Shown piece by piece: positions 54,011 to 62,598 of a stretch of 64,000 bases of DNA (its first letter is position 1; every line of letters starts with the position of its first letter). The position numbers and the translations under genes are program-made. Source of the DNA: an uncultured Pelagibacteraceae bacterium. GTDB lineage: Bacteria > Pseudomonadota > Alphaproteobacteria > Pelagibacterales > Pelagibacteraceae. Location: positions 1 to 64,000 of the forward strand of contig CACHWQ010000006.1 of NCBI GenBank assembly GCA_902583645.1, read 5' to 3'. The notes beneath the pieces were generated by a model that was not told the DNA's origin, made no database searches, and saw only the letters and a program-made list of their open reading frames with translations.

Positions 54011-54898
54011 ATGGATTTCTTAAATAAAATTCCCGAAATGGATCGGACAGCTTTAAGAGAATTAAAGAAAGGGATAGATTTAAGTTTTAAAGATTTTTCA
54101 AGAGCATATGGAGATGCAATAGAGGGTTTTTTTGATCCTCTTTTATACTTTTTAATTTGGTTAGAAAAATTGTTAGTAACTAGTCCATGGCCACTTGTTA
54201 TTGGAGTTTTTGGTATATTAGCATGGATTGGTTCTCGTAGTATTAAGCTAGTAATTGGTACTATGATTTGTTTTCTTGTAATAGGATATTTTGGAATGTG
54301 GAAAAATTGTATGGCAACAGTCGCAATTATTTCGGTTTCAACTTTAGTCTGTATTGTGGTCGGAATACCAATAGGAGTTTTAATGTCAAAATCTAATAGA
54401 GCTGAGAAAGCAATTTTACCAATTTTAGACATGATGCAAACAATTCCAAGTTTTGTTTATTTAATTCCTATAATAATGTTGCTGGGGATTGGAAAGGTTC
54501 CAGGCTTATTAGCAGTTTGTATCTATGCTCTTCCTCCAATAGTTAGACTTACCAATTTAGGAATTCGTGAGGTCGACAAGGAGACTTTAGAGGCAAGTGA
54601 GGCTTTTGGAGCTACTCCTTTCCAAAAACTGACATCAGTTCAAATTCCACTATCGCTTCCTACGATATTCGCTGGTATAAACCAAACGATAATGATGGCT
54701 TTAGCAATGGTTGTAATAGCTTCAATGATTGGTGTAAAAGGCCTTGGAATTCCTATTCTTCAATCTATTTCTAATCAATACTTAGCCCTTGGAATGATGA
54801 ATGGTCTTGCAATTGTGGCTTTGGCAATAATTTTTGACAGGGTAACTCAAATGTACGGACAAAGAATCCAAAAACACAGAGGTCAAAATAAAAAATAA
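54011..54898 (+). CDS. proW: Betaine-type ABC transporter permease (single domain)
   Basis: A 295-residue ProW-like permease with about seven transmembrane segments and one permease domain: MMQTIPSFVYLIPIIMLLGIG near 138, PPIVRLTNLGIREVDKETLEASEAFGATPFQKLTSVQIP as the EAA loop region, and GINQTIMMALAMVVIASMIG. The N-terminal 50 residues are hydrophilic. It should dimerise, unlike the fused permease at 24373. Its ATPase is not encoded nearby; the orphan ATPase at 11156 is a candidate. Confidence 0.92.
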   Translation: MDFLNKIPEMDRTALRELKKGIDLSFKDFSRAYGDAIEGFFDPLLYFLIWLEKLLVTSPWPLVIGVFGILAWIGSRSIKLVIGTMICFLVIGYFGMWKNCMATVAIISVSTLVCIVVGIPIGVLMSKSNRAEKAILPILDMMQTIPSFVYLIPIIMLLGIGKVPGLLAVCIYALPPIVRLTNLGIREVDKETLEASEAFGATPFQKLTSVQIPLSLPTIFAGINQTIMMALAMVVIASMIGVKGLGIPILQSISNQYLALGMMNGLAIVALAIIFDRVTQMYGQRIQKHRGQNKK

Positions 54899-54940
54899 GC
54901 TGTTTCAATTTGATCTTAAATTTTTATAGACAGCTTTTGT
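54897..54940 (+). terminator. Possible terminator after the permease gene
   Basis: AAGCTGT (54897-54903) and ACAGCTT (54930-54936) can pair around a long AT-rich loop, followed by TTGT. The stem overlaps the proW stop codon. The loop of 26 bases and short T run make it a weak terminator at best. Confidence 0.4.
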
Positions 54941-54962
54941 AAAATAAATAAATATCCTCTTA

Positions 54963-55691
54963 ATGAATTTTTCTTTAGAAATTAGTCCAAAAACTGACTT
55001 AGAAACATTGCCTTCTCTAAAAGATGTTTATATTACAATGCTTCCTGGCGGGGACTATAAAGATACTGCAAAACAATCAGTAAACTTAGTTAAAAATGGT
55101 TACAATCCAATACCCCACTTCCCGGCCAGATCAATTAAGGACGAAACACAACTTAAAGACTACATTTCAATTTGTAAAGACGGAGGTGTAAAACAAGCAC
55201 TTATTATAGGAGGAAGTAGAGAGCCTATTGGTAAATTTGACAGCTCAATTCAGCTTCTTGAAACCGGTTATTTTGAGAAGATGAAGATAGGAATTGCTGG
55301 ACATCCGGAGGGGAGTCCTGATATATCGGATTCTAAATTGGAAAAAGCAATGGAAGATAAAAAGCCTTACGCTGATTATATAGTCACACAATGGTTGATG
55401 GATCCTCAGCTAATAATTGACTTTATATCAAAACAATCAGTACCAGTTCATGTAGGAATTACTGGGCCACTTAAAATAACAAGCTTGATCAAATTTGCTA
55501 ATATTGTTGGTGCAAAAAATTCCATAAATTTTCTTAAATCTAACTTTAGTAAGGCATTAGATTTAATGAAACCTAAAGACCCTAATGAATTAATTGGGAA
55601 ATTAAAAATGCATACTGATTTTTTTCACATTTATACATTCGGCGGCTTGAAGGAAACAAACAAGTGGTTGGAGGAAAATAAATATGTCTAA
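54963..55691 (+). CDS. Methylenetetrahydrofolate reductase (MetF)-like protein
   Basis: A 242-residue protein resembling the MetF barrel but shorter than ordinary MetF (about 290-300 residues). Features are LEISPKTD near the start, YITMLPGGDYKDTAKQSVNLVKNGYNPIPHFPARSIKD, ALIIGGSREPIGKF, GIAGHPEGSPDI with YADYIVTQWLMD, and VPVHVGITGPLKI. It may reduce or oxidise the one-carbon unit on folate. It overlaps the DmdA-like gene at 55684 by 8 bases, so the two probably act together on methyl-folate made from the imported osmolyte. Confidence 0.8.
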   Translation: MNFSLEISPKTDLETLPSLKDVYITMLPGGDYKDTAKQSVNLVKNGYNPIPHFPARSIKDETQLKDYISICKDGGVKQALIIGGSREPIGKFDSSIQLLETGYFEKMKIGIAGHPEGSPDISDSKLEKAMEDKKPYADYIVTQWLMDPQLIIDFISKQSVPVHVGITGPLKITSLIKFANIVGAKNSINFLKSNFSKALDLMKPKDPNELIGKLKMHTDFFHIYTFGGLKETNKWLEENKYV

Positions 55692-57039
55692 AGAATTTGA
55701 TTATTCAAAAATGAAACATGCAACATCTGTAAATCAATCAGATCGTCAGGTACCTTATAATTTAAGACAAAGTGGTCCAACAAAAGTTGAGTTACTAATT
55801 TCAACACGAGTTAGAAAATCACCTTATTGGCATTTGTCAATGAGAGCAGGTTGTTGGAGAGCGACAGTATACAATCGTATTTATCATCCAAGAGGATATG
55901 TAAGAGGAAAAAATGGTGCGATGGTAGAATATAATTCAATTAAAAATGATGTAACAATGTGGAATGTTGCAGTAGAAAGACAAATAAGAGTAAAGGGACG
56001 TGACGCTGAAAAATTTGTTAATTATGTAATTACAAGAGATGCTACTAAAATCTCACCAATGCGTGCAAGATACGTAATCTTGTGTAACTATAAAGGTGGT
56101 GTTTTAAATGACCCAATACTTTTAAGAATATCTAAAGACGAATTTTGGTTTAGTTTATCAGACAGTGATATCGGACTTTATTTGCAAGGAGTAAATGCAA
56201 ACAAAAAGTTTAAATGTGAAATTGATGAAATAGACTCTTGTCCTGTTCAAATACAAGGGCCAAAAGCATTGGCGTTAATGAAAGATCTTATAGGGAGACA
56301 AGTTAAATTAGATAATATGCCATACTACGGTTTAGCTAAAGCGAAAGTTGGTGGTAGACCATGCATAATTTCTCAAACTGGTTTTTCAGGTGAAGCTGGA
56401 TATGAAATATATTTATATAATGCAACTAAGTATGCTGATGATATGTGGAATGCAGTATTAAAAGCGGGTAAAAAACATAAATTAAGAGTTATTGCACCAG
56501 CACACCATAGAAGAATTCAAGCTGGTATTCTCTCATGGGGTCAGGATTTAGATCATGAGCATAATCCTTTTCAATGTAATCTTGGATATCAAGTATCATT
56601 ATCTGGTAAGGGAGAATGGAAGAAAAAAGCAAATTATGTTGGAAAAGATGCGCTTGAAAAAATGGGAAAAAAATTAAAAGCTGGAAAAAAACCTTATAAA
56701 CTACAGTTAGTCGGTTTAGAATTAGGAGGGAAACCAATTAAAGAATATGCACCAGATTTTTGGTTAATTTCTAAAGCTAGTGGTGGAAAACCAGTCGGAT
56801 TTATTACTTCTCCGTGGTATCATCCTGAAAAAGGAACGAATATTGCAATGGGATATGTTCCATATGATGGTACTAAAAATCATAATGGATTTCCAAAAGG
56901 CAAAGTTGGTTCAAAATATAAAGTACATCTTCCTAAGAAATATTCTATTAAACCAGGTAAACCTGTAGATGCTGTTGTTGTAGATATTCCATTTACAGAC
57001 TCCCATCACGCAAATACTAGAGAAGTAGTAAAAGGTTAA
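55684..57039 (+). CDS. DmdA/GcvT-like folate-dependent methyltransferase
   Basis: A 451-residue protein of the aminomethyltransferase (GcvT) superfamily closest by eye to DMSP demethylase DmdA: STRVRKSPYWHLSMRAG near residue 41, VTMWNVAVERQIRVKGRDAEKF near 96-118, GGVLNDPILLRISKDEFWFSLSDSDIGLY, VQIQGPKALALM and GFSGEAGYEIYLY. It is longer than DmdA (about 370 residues) with extra N-terminal and C-terminal parts. It probably transfers a methyl group from an imported compound to tetrahydrofolate. DMSP, betaine or another substrate are all open. It is paired with a MetF-like gene in a transporter operon. Confidence 0.78.
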   Translation: MSKEFDYSKMKHATSVNQSDRQVPYNLRQSGPTKVELLISTRVRKSPYWHLSMRAGCWRATVYNRIYHPRGYVRGKNGAMVEYNSIKNDVTMWNVAVERQIRVKGRDAEKFVNYVITRDATKISPMRARYVILCNYKGGVLNDPILLRISKDEFWFSLSDSDIGLYLQGVNANKKFKCEIDEIDSCPVQIQGPKALALMKDLIGRQVKLDNMPYYGLAKAKVGGRPCIISQTGFSGEAGYEIYLYNATKYADDMWNAVLKAGKKHKLRVIAPAHHRRIQAGILSWGQDLDHEHNPFQCNLGYQVSLSGKGEWKKKANYVGKDALEKMGKKLKAGKKPYKLQLVGLELGGKPIKEYAPDFWLISKASGGKPVGFITSPWYHPEKGTNIAMGYVPYDGTKNHNGFPKGKVGSKYKVHLPKKYSIKPGKPVDAVVVDIPFTDSHHANTREVVKG

Positions 57040-57049
57040 ATTAATATTC

Positions 57050-57073
57050 GAGGAGCGAAATATTTCGCTCCTC
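57050..57073 (+). terminator. Terminator-like hairpin after the DmdA-like gene
   Basis: GAGGAGCGAA pairs perfectly with TTCGCTCCTC around ATAT (57050-57073), ten bases after the stop codon. The following AATAAAATT is not T-rich, so termination may be weak or the hairpin may stabilise the message end. The next ATG is at 57083. Confidence 0.6.
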
Positions 57074-57082
57074 AATAAAATT

Positions 57083-57628
57083 ATGTTCGCAGTATTTTTA
57101 GATATAGTTTTTAGATCATTAAAATTAGATAGAACACTTTACTCTGATAACAAATATTTTGGAGAAGCTGCAATATATTTTGCTGGCCTAATAATGATTT
57201 TAGAGGGAGTTGCTGGTGCAATAGCAGCAAATAGTATAATTAAAACTTCGATAGGACTATCTGGACTTACTGCAATACTAACTTGGTTTATTTGGTCTAT
57301 ATTAATTTTTGTAATAGGAGTTAAATTATTCCCAGATAAAAATATAAAAATACCATTTAAAAAAGTTTTAGTTGGGGTTGGTTACGCACACGCACCTGGA
57401 TTGATAAGATTTTTTGCTGTCACACCAGACTTAGTTTTACCTGTCATATTTTTAACTCAGTTTTGGATATTTGCGTCACTGATCATATCAACTAAGCATG
57501 TTTTAGGTTTTAAATCTAATCTTAAGTCGTTTGGTATAATTTTCTTGGCATTCTTAATAATTGCATTTTTATCGGCTTCTTTTGTTATTAGTCGAATGAA
57601 CGCATTACCAATTAGCACAATAAGCTAA
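57083..57628 (+). CDS. Yip1 domain membrane protein
   Basis: A 181-residue protein with five predicted transmembrane segments and the bacterial Yip1-domain layout: a short N-terminal amphipathic part (DIVFRSLKLDRTLYSDNKYFGEAAIYFAG), then VLVGVGYAHAPGLIRFF near 97 between helices. The role in bacteria is unknown; some act in membrane organisation. Its stop codon overlaps the stop of the convergent small CxxC gene at 57625. Confidence 0.75.
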   Translation: MFAVFLDIVFRSLKLDRTLYSDNKYFGEAAIYFAGLIMILEGVAGAIAANSIIKTSIGLSGLTAILTWFIWSILIFVIGVKLFPDKNIKIPFKKVLVGVGYAHAPGLIRFFAVTPDLVLPVIFLTQFWIFASLIISTKHVLGFKSNLKSFGIIFLAFLIIAFLSASFVISRMNALPISTIS

Positions 57629-57777
57629 ATAGGAAAAATGGTTTTTGAGACTCTGCAAGACTGGCAGATTTTGAAACCTGTTAAAATAAGATTCTCTCTG
57701 ACACTTTGATCTATTTTTTTACACTCTTCGCATTTGTCTTCGATTTCTTGAAAGTTTAACTCCTTTTTCTCAGTCAT
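57625..57777 (-). CDS. Tiny CxxC zinc-ribbon-like protein
   Basis: A 50-residue reading frame from ATG 57777 to TAG 57625. The protein has two Cys pairs, KCEEC near residues 16-19 and ICQSC near 38-41, separated by 19 residues, the spacing of a small zinc ribbon. Its start lies inside the last codons of the DUF3726 gene (8-base overlap), as in coupled translation, and it otherwise fills a gap between genes exactly, ending in overlap with the convergent Yip1 gene. I recognise no family. Confidence 0.6.
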   Translation of the reverse strand: MTEKKELNFQEIEDKCEECKKIDQSVRENLILTGFKICQSCRVSKTIFPI

Positions 57778-58378
57778 TATCAGTTAGTCCTGCTCCTGCA
57801 CTTGTATTTTTTAATTGTTCTGACTCTTCTACAAAAGTTCCCTCTGATAATTTGTATAGTTCTTGCCACTCTTTTTCATCAAATGTGTTTTTATTTTCTA
57901 CAAATTTTATATTAATTTTTTTTGCATAATCAATTATATCTCCGCCTAAATAATTAGAATAAATAGATTGATTAAAATTCAACAAAAATTCTTTTTCATC
58001 TATATTTAAGAAAATGCGTTTACCAATTATTTCTGTTGATCGGCTTGCAAAGGGTAAAAATAATAAAGGGTAAGCCATATTTTCAAAATTTATCTCATCC
58101 ATTATTTCCAAATTAATTACTTGATCTAGAAAATTTGTACCTGCTACAACAGGACAGTAAGGAATAATAGAGTTATTTTTTTTTGATATTAAATTTATTT
58201 TTTGAAATTTTTTTTGATTGTAAGTTTTAAAATATGAATTAAGATTCTTTAAGCCTGGTAGTCCAAACATTTCTAATAATCTTATATTTTTACCTAATTC
58301 TTCTGCCACACCCCATTCAAATCCAATACTTTTTGAGGCCCTTTTAACAGTTGTATCTATTTCACTAAAGCTTTTCAT
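57770..58378 (-). CDS. DUF3726 family protein
   Basis: A 202-residue protein with the features I associate with DUF3726: an N-terminal VKRASKSIGFEWGVAEELGKNIRLLE and the C-terminal Gly-rich end TSAGAGLTDND. The middle is poorly conserved. The function is unknown. It starts where the 554-residue protein gene ends (58378) and overlaps the tiny CxxC gene by 8 bases, forming a tight three-gene set with a divergent M19 dipeptidase gene upstream. Confidence 0.75.
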   Translation of the reverse strand: MKSFSEIDTTVKRASKSIGFEWGVAEELGKNIRLLEMFGLPGLKNLNSYFKTYNQKKFQKINLISKKNNSIIPYCPVVAGTNFLDQVINLEIMDEINFENMAYPLLFLPFASRSTEIIGKRIFLNIDEKEFLLNFNQSIYSNYLGGDIIDYAKKINIKFVENKNTFDEKEWQELYKLSEGTFVEESEQLKNTSAGAGLTDND

Positions 58379-60039
58379 TAATTTATAGAATTATAAACCC
58401 AATCGTCATCTGATGTTGTTAGCTCTGTTGGTAATGGAGCTCCTTGAAACATGCAGATCCTTAACCATTTATCTGAACGAGGATCAAATTTTATGGCACC
58501 GAAAAAAGAAAGCTTCAATCTTAACATGTCGATTGGCATTAATTTTGAACCTATAGTGTTATCCTGTATCTCGGCATATGGAAATTTTTCTGTTATGAAG
58601 GCTCTTCTAATGACGTGCCTGAGATCATTATTATGCATTAAAAATGTTCCTATTTTCAAACTATTTTTTTTGTTTGAAATCCTTTCATGCAGTTTGCAAA
58701 TATCTCTTGCTATTGCAAGTGGCTGTTCTAAATCCGAACCTTCATCTTCAAATCTGTTGGCAAGTCTTGGTTCTTCTTTATTTTTTGAAATAAACCAAAA
58801 ATTTTGATTATTTTCTTTTTGTCTAAAATCGATTTTAAGAATATCTGAGTATCTTAATTCTAAAATTTTTCTTAAATCTAAAATTGTTTTTTCTGTTGGT
58901 ATTGTAAAAAAATTCTCTTCATCTGCGCTCATAGTTTTTATTAATGGATTTGTAATTTTTTCATAAGGTTCCATTATTACAGAGACCATAAATTCTAAAC
59001 ATTCGTCTCCTAAATTATTTTTTGCCCAAGAATATAAATCATTATAAGAAAATTCTTTTTTATAATTAAATTTTTTTAAAAAATATTGTATTAGTAAATC
59101 TAAATCTTTCTTTAAATTATTGATTTTTAATATTTGATATTTACTTTCAGTAGTCCAATTATCAATATTTTTCTTAGAATTTTTAAGGCAATTAATTATT
59201 AGATCGACATCCTTTTTATTAACCTCTTTTATTTCTCTTATCTGTTTTAATGCAGTCTCTCTTGCCATTATCCAATTGTTTAATAACAAAGGATGATTTA
59301 CAATGAATGGGGCCATACCTAGGCCGGTAGAGTTTCCAATTCCTAAATTTCGAGAAATATCCGGATCTAAATTTACTGCTTTTTTAGGGCTTTTACTTTT
59401 TGCAATGTGGTTTACTTGATCAAAAGTAAATTGTCTTACAAGATATACTAACATCATTTCTAATCTAAATGGTCCATATATTTCTTCTCTATTTTTAATT
59501 CTAAACCTATCGGCTAATCCAAATTTTCCTGACCCGTAGACGGCTGTTGTTCTATAAAGATATCCAACTTTTGCTAATTTATCTTTATCTGGTTGGTTTC
59601 CTTTTGTGAGACACTCAATTACATAATCAAAAATTCTCACTGACTTGTTCGCTCTAGATAATGTAAGTTCTTTAAATGACATTCTTCCAACTTCTTGTTT
59701 AGGAACATTTTGTTTTAACCTTTCAATATCTTTTTTTGTTGGAACTCCATCAAACAATGTAAAAGCCGCATCCCATTTAGTGGCTATTACCCTATCTGAT
59801 CTTTCTTTATCATTTATTTCATTAGCAAAACAAATTAATGAATAAATTCTATTTTTTTTTCTAAATGAGTAAATAACAACACCAAAACCATTTTCATCTA
59901 AATCTAGTAGATCTCTTTTATATTCCCAATTTTTAAATTCTTGCAAAAAAGATCTTAAAAAGGAAAGTTTAGATTGATGAAATGATCCGAGCCTTGATAA
60001 CTTCATTACTTCTTTTGGATCTCTAAGTTGTACTTCCAT
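58378..60039 (-). CDS. Conserved-looking protein of unknown function, 553 residues
   Basis: I cannot assign this protein to a family. It has no signal peptide or membrane segment. Possible landmarks are LSRLGSFHQSKLSFLRSFL near the start, VIATKWDAAFTLFDGVPTKKDIERL near 85-110, VGYLYRTTAVYGSGKFGLADR near 160, and LMHNNDLRHVIRRAFITEKFPYAEIQDNTIGSKLMPIDMLRL near the end. The basic, charged composition suggests a soluble cytoplasmic protein. I chose ATG 60039, which overlaps the dipeptidase stop (TGATG), over a TTG one codon earlier. It is co-transcribed with the DUF3726 gene. Confidence 0.75.
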   Translation of the reverse strand: MEVQLRDPKEVMKLSRLGSFHQSKLSFLRSFLQEFKNWEYKRDLLDLDENGFGVVIYSFRKKNRIYSLICFANEINDKERSDRVIATKWDAAFTLFDGVPTKKDIERLKQNVPKQEVGRMSFKELTLSRANKSVRIFDYVIECLTKGNQPDKDKLAKVGYLYRTTAVYGSGKFGLADRFRIKNREEIYGPFRLEMMLVYLVRQFTFDQVNHIAKSKSPKKAVNLDPDISRNLGIGNSTGLGMAPFIVNHPLLLNNWIMARETALKQIREIKEVNKKDVDLIINCLKNSKKNIDNWTTESKYQILKINNLKKDLDLLIQYFLKKFNYKKEFSYNDLYSWAKNNLGDECLEFMVSVIMEPYEKITNPLIKTMSADEENFFTIPTEKTILDLRKILELRYSDILKIDFRQKENNQNFWFISKNKEEPRLANRFEDEGSDLEQPLAIARDICKLHERISNKKNSLKIGTFLMHNNDLRHVIRRAFITEKFPYAEIQDNTIGSKLMPIDMLRLKLSFFGAIKFDPRSDKWLRICMFQGAPLPTELTTSDDDWVYNSIN

Positions 60040-61007
60040 CAATTTATTCCTTTATAAAAATTAAACCAATTATTACCCAAGATTTTATTTGTTTCCTCAT
60101 CACTAAAACCAACTTTTTTAAGACCACTTTCTAAATTTTTAAAACCTCGTGCATCTTCAAACCAAACAGGTTGTTTAGGAAATCCAGGTTTAGATTTACT
60201 TCCTTCGCCAAAATTTTTTTGTTTTGTCCATGTGCCATTTCTCATCCATTCGACAACAGTGTCTGGCTGAAAAAGGCATAAGTCAGAACCTATTCCAATA
60301 TTATTTATACCCATTATATCTGCAGTTTGAGCTGTCATTTCACAAAAACTTTCTAGTGTGCAGTTAGTACCATTTTTCAAATGATGAGGATATAATGATA
60401 GTCCTAACATACCTTTACTGTCAGCTAGAGTTTTTAATAAGTCTTTAGATTTATTTCTTTTTGCACTGTGCCAAAAACTGGGATTTGCATGAGTAATAGC
60501 TATTGGCTTTTCGCTAATATCTATCGCATCTAAAGTGCTTTTTTCTGCAGAATGTGACATATCAATGACTACACCAATCTTGTTCATTTCTTTTATTGCT
60601 TCTCGTCCAAAATTAGTTACTCCACTGTCATTTTTTTCATAACATCCAGTAGCAAGTAAAGATTGGTTATTATATGTTAATTGCATAAATCTACATCCGT
60701 GCTCATGAACTTTTCCAATTAAACCAATATCATCTTCAATAGGCGAACAATTTTGAAAACCAAAAAAAATAGCTGTTTTTTTATCTTTTTTAGCTTTCTC
60801 AATATCATTAAAATTTTTACCAAGAAAAATCAAATCAGAATTATTTTTAAAATGGTCGTCCCATTCTTTTAATCTTTCAAGAAATTCGTCATAATCCTCA
60901 TGATAAACAACTGTGACATGTACTGCGTCTAAACCTGCTTGTCTGTTAATTTCAAATACTTCACGAGACCATTTGCAATATTGAAGATTATCGATTTTAT
61001 AATTCAT
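60039..61007 (-). CDS. Peptidase M19 (membrane dipeptidase) family protein with degenerate metal site
   Basis: A 322-residue protein of the renal dipeptidase family. Retained blocks are VVIDMSHSAEKSTLDAI with the first active-site His, PIAITHANPSFWHSAKRN with the second, and GIGSDLCLF. The usual N-terminal His-x-Asp metal pair is replaced by IDNLQYCKWS, and the bridging Glu position reads Gln in FFGFQNCSP. One of the two metal sites should thus be lost. I chose ATG 61007 because the longer frame to 61115 adds a non-family hydrophobic stretch and crosses the purE start. It lies upstream of the 553-residue protein gene. Confidence 0.82.
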   Translation of the reverse strand: MNYKIDNLQYCKWSREVFEINRQAGLDAVHVTVVYHEDYDEFLERLKEWDDHFKNNSDLIFLGKNFNDIEKAKKDKKTAIFFGFQNCSPIEDDIGLIGKVHEHGCRFMQLTYNNQSLLATGCYEKNDSGVTNFGREAIKEMNKIGVVIDMSHSAEKSTLDAIDISEKPIAITHANPSFWHSAKRNKSKDLLKTLADSKGMLGLSLYPHHLKNGTNCTLESFCEMTAQTADIMGINNIGIGSDLCLFQPDTVVEWMRNGTWTKQKNFGEGSKSKPGFPKQPVWFEDARGFKNLESGLKKVGFSDEETNKILGNNWFNFYKGIN

Positions 61008-61054
61008 ATAATAAATATATATTAGTGTTAGGTTTTTTGATATTAAATATATAA

Positions 61055-61546
61055 ATGCAGAACAAAAAAAATCACAAAGTAGCAATAGTAATGGGTAGTC
61101 AATCGGATTACTCAACTATGAAATATTCAATCAATGTGCTTAAGATACTCAAAATTAAATATGAAACCAAAATTGTATCAGCTCACAGAACCCCAAACAG
61201 AATGTACGAGTTTGCAAAAAAAGCAGAAAAAAATAATATATCTGTAATTATTGCTGGAGCTGGCGGCTCTGCACACCTTCCTGGAATGATAGCGGCTTTA
61301 ACAAGAATACCTGTAATAGGAGTTCCAATAGAGAGTAAAAAATTAAAAGGCTTAGACAGTCTTCTTTCAATAGCACAAATGCCAAAAGGAATACCGGTTG
61401 GGACAGTCGCAATCGGTATAGATGGAGCAATAAATGCCGCCTTACTATCTGCATCTATATTATCAATTAGTGATGTAAAAATAAAAAAAAGTCTTGGAAA
61501 TTGGCGCAGTAAACAAACTAGATCTGTAAAAAAAAAACCACGTTAA
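61055..61546 (+). CDS. purE: 5-(carboxyamino)imidazole ribonucleotide mutase
   Basis: A 163-residue PurE that converts N5-CAIR to CAIR in purine synthesis. Family motifs are [14 protein letters not shown] near residues 8-21, [14 protein letters not shown] near 43, [17 protein letters not shown] near 68-84, and [33 protein letters not shown]. It directly precedes purK with adjoining stop and start, as in most bacteria. It is divergent from the M19 gene with 47 bases between. Confidence 0.95.
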   Translation: MQNKKNHKVAIVMGSQSDYSTMKYSINVLKILKIKYETKIVSAHRTPNRMYEFAKKAEKNNISVIIAGAGGSAHLPGMIAALTRIPVIGVPIESKKLKGLDSLLSIAQMPKGIPVGTVAIGIDGAINAALLSASILSISDVKIKKSLGNWRSKQTRSVKKKPR

Positions 61547-62596
61547 ATGAGTAAGATAAATCTTGGAATTTTAGGTGGTGGTCAATTAGGCAGTATGCTT
61601 GCAATGGCAGCAAAGAAATTAAATGTACAAACTGTCATTTATTGTGATGACAAAAACGCTCCCGCACAAAAATTTGCTGATGATTTTATACTGGGTGATT
61701 ATAATGATGAAAGAAAAATTTCAGAATTTATCAGTAAAGTAAGTATTGCAACATATGAATTCGAAAATATTCCTTTTAATACTCTTAAGTTTATAAATAA
61801 GCATAAGCAGGTTTTACCTAAACCAAATATTAATCAAGTCATTCAAAATAGATTTTTGGAAAAAAATTTCATAAATAGTCTTGGTATTAAAACTACTGAG
61901 TATGTTATGATTAAAAACTTAAAAGATTTAAAAAATAATTTAAATGTTTTACCAGGTATTTTGAAAACTACTACTCTAGGATATGACGGCAAAGGACAAT
62001 TTAGATTAAATAATAAAAATGAGATAGATAAACATAAAATCGATTTTAATAATGAATATATTTTAGAAAAAATAATAAATTTAAAGAAAGAAATCTCAGT
62101 AATTATAACAAGATTTAAAAGTCATACTTATGAGATATACGAACCAATTGAGAATATACATAAGGATCAAATACTTAAATTTTCAGAAATACCAGCAAAA
62201 ATAAATAATAACATTTTAAATTTATCCAGTGAATGGGCAAAAAAAATTTCAGAAGAATTAGATTACGTAGGTACTTTATGTGTAGAGTATTTTATTGATG
62301 AAAACGATAATCTTTACGTAAATGAAATTGCACCGAGGGTACATAACTCTGGTCACTTAACAATAAATTCACATAATGTTAGTCAATTTGAAAATCATAT
62401 AAGAGCGGTTTGTGCTTTAGATAAACTAGAAACAAAAAAAATCTATAATGCAAGAATGATAAATTTAATTGGTGATGATATAACTGAGTATCGAAATAAA
62501 AAAGTAAAGGAAAACGAGTTTTTTTTTGATTACCAAAAAAAAGAGATTAAACCTAATAGAAAAATGGGTCATTTCACCACAATTATTAAACAGTAA
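61547..62596 (+). CDS. purK: 5-(carboxyamino)imidazole ribonucleotide synthase
   Basis: A 349-residue ATP-grasp enzyme that makes N5-CAIR from AIR, bicarbonate and ATP. Motifs are ILGGGQLGSMLAMAAKKL near the start, VATYEFEN (here IATYEFENIP), QNRFLEKNFINSLGI, LKTTTLGYDGKGQF near 145, and the ATP-grasp end VNEIAPRVHNSGHLTIN near 258. It supplies the substrate for PurE encoded immediately upstream. Confidence 0.95.
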   Translation: MSKINLGILGGGQLGSMLAMAAKKLNVQTVIYCDDKNAPAQKFADDFILGDYNDERKISEFISKVSIATYEFENIPFNTLKFINKHKQVLPKPNINQVIQNRFLEKNFINSLGIKTTEYVMIKNLKDLKNNLNVLPGILKTTTLGYDGKGQFRLNNKNEIDKHKIDFNNEYILEKIINLKKEISVIITRFKSHTYEIYEPIENIHKDQILKFSEIPAKINNNILNLSSEWAKKISEELDYVGTLCVEYFIDENDNLYVNEIAPRVHNSGHLTINSHNVSQFENHIRAVCALDKLETKKIYNARMINLIGDDITEYRNKKVKENEFFFDYQKKEIKPNRKMGHFTTIIKQ

Positions 62597-62598
62597 TA

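Noticed and set aside
61008-61115. Longer N-terminus for the M19 gene, reaching 61115 with a hydrophobic stretch.
   Set aside because: The extension crosses the purE start and is not family-like; the ATG at 61007 gives a normal N-terminus. The apparent membrane segment is probably an artefact.
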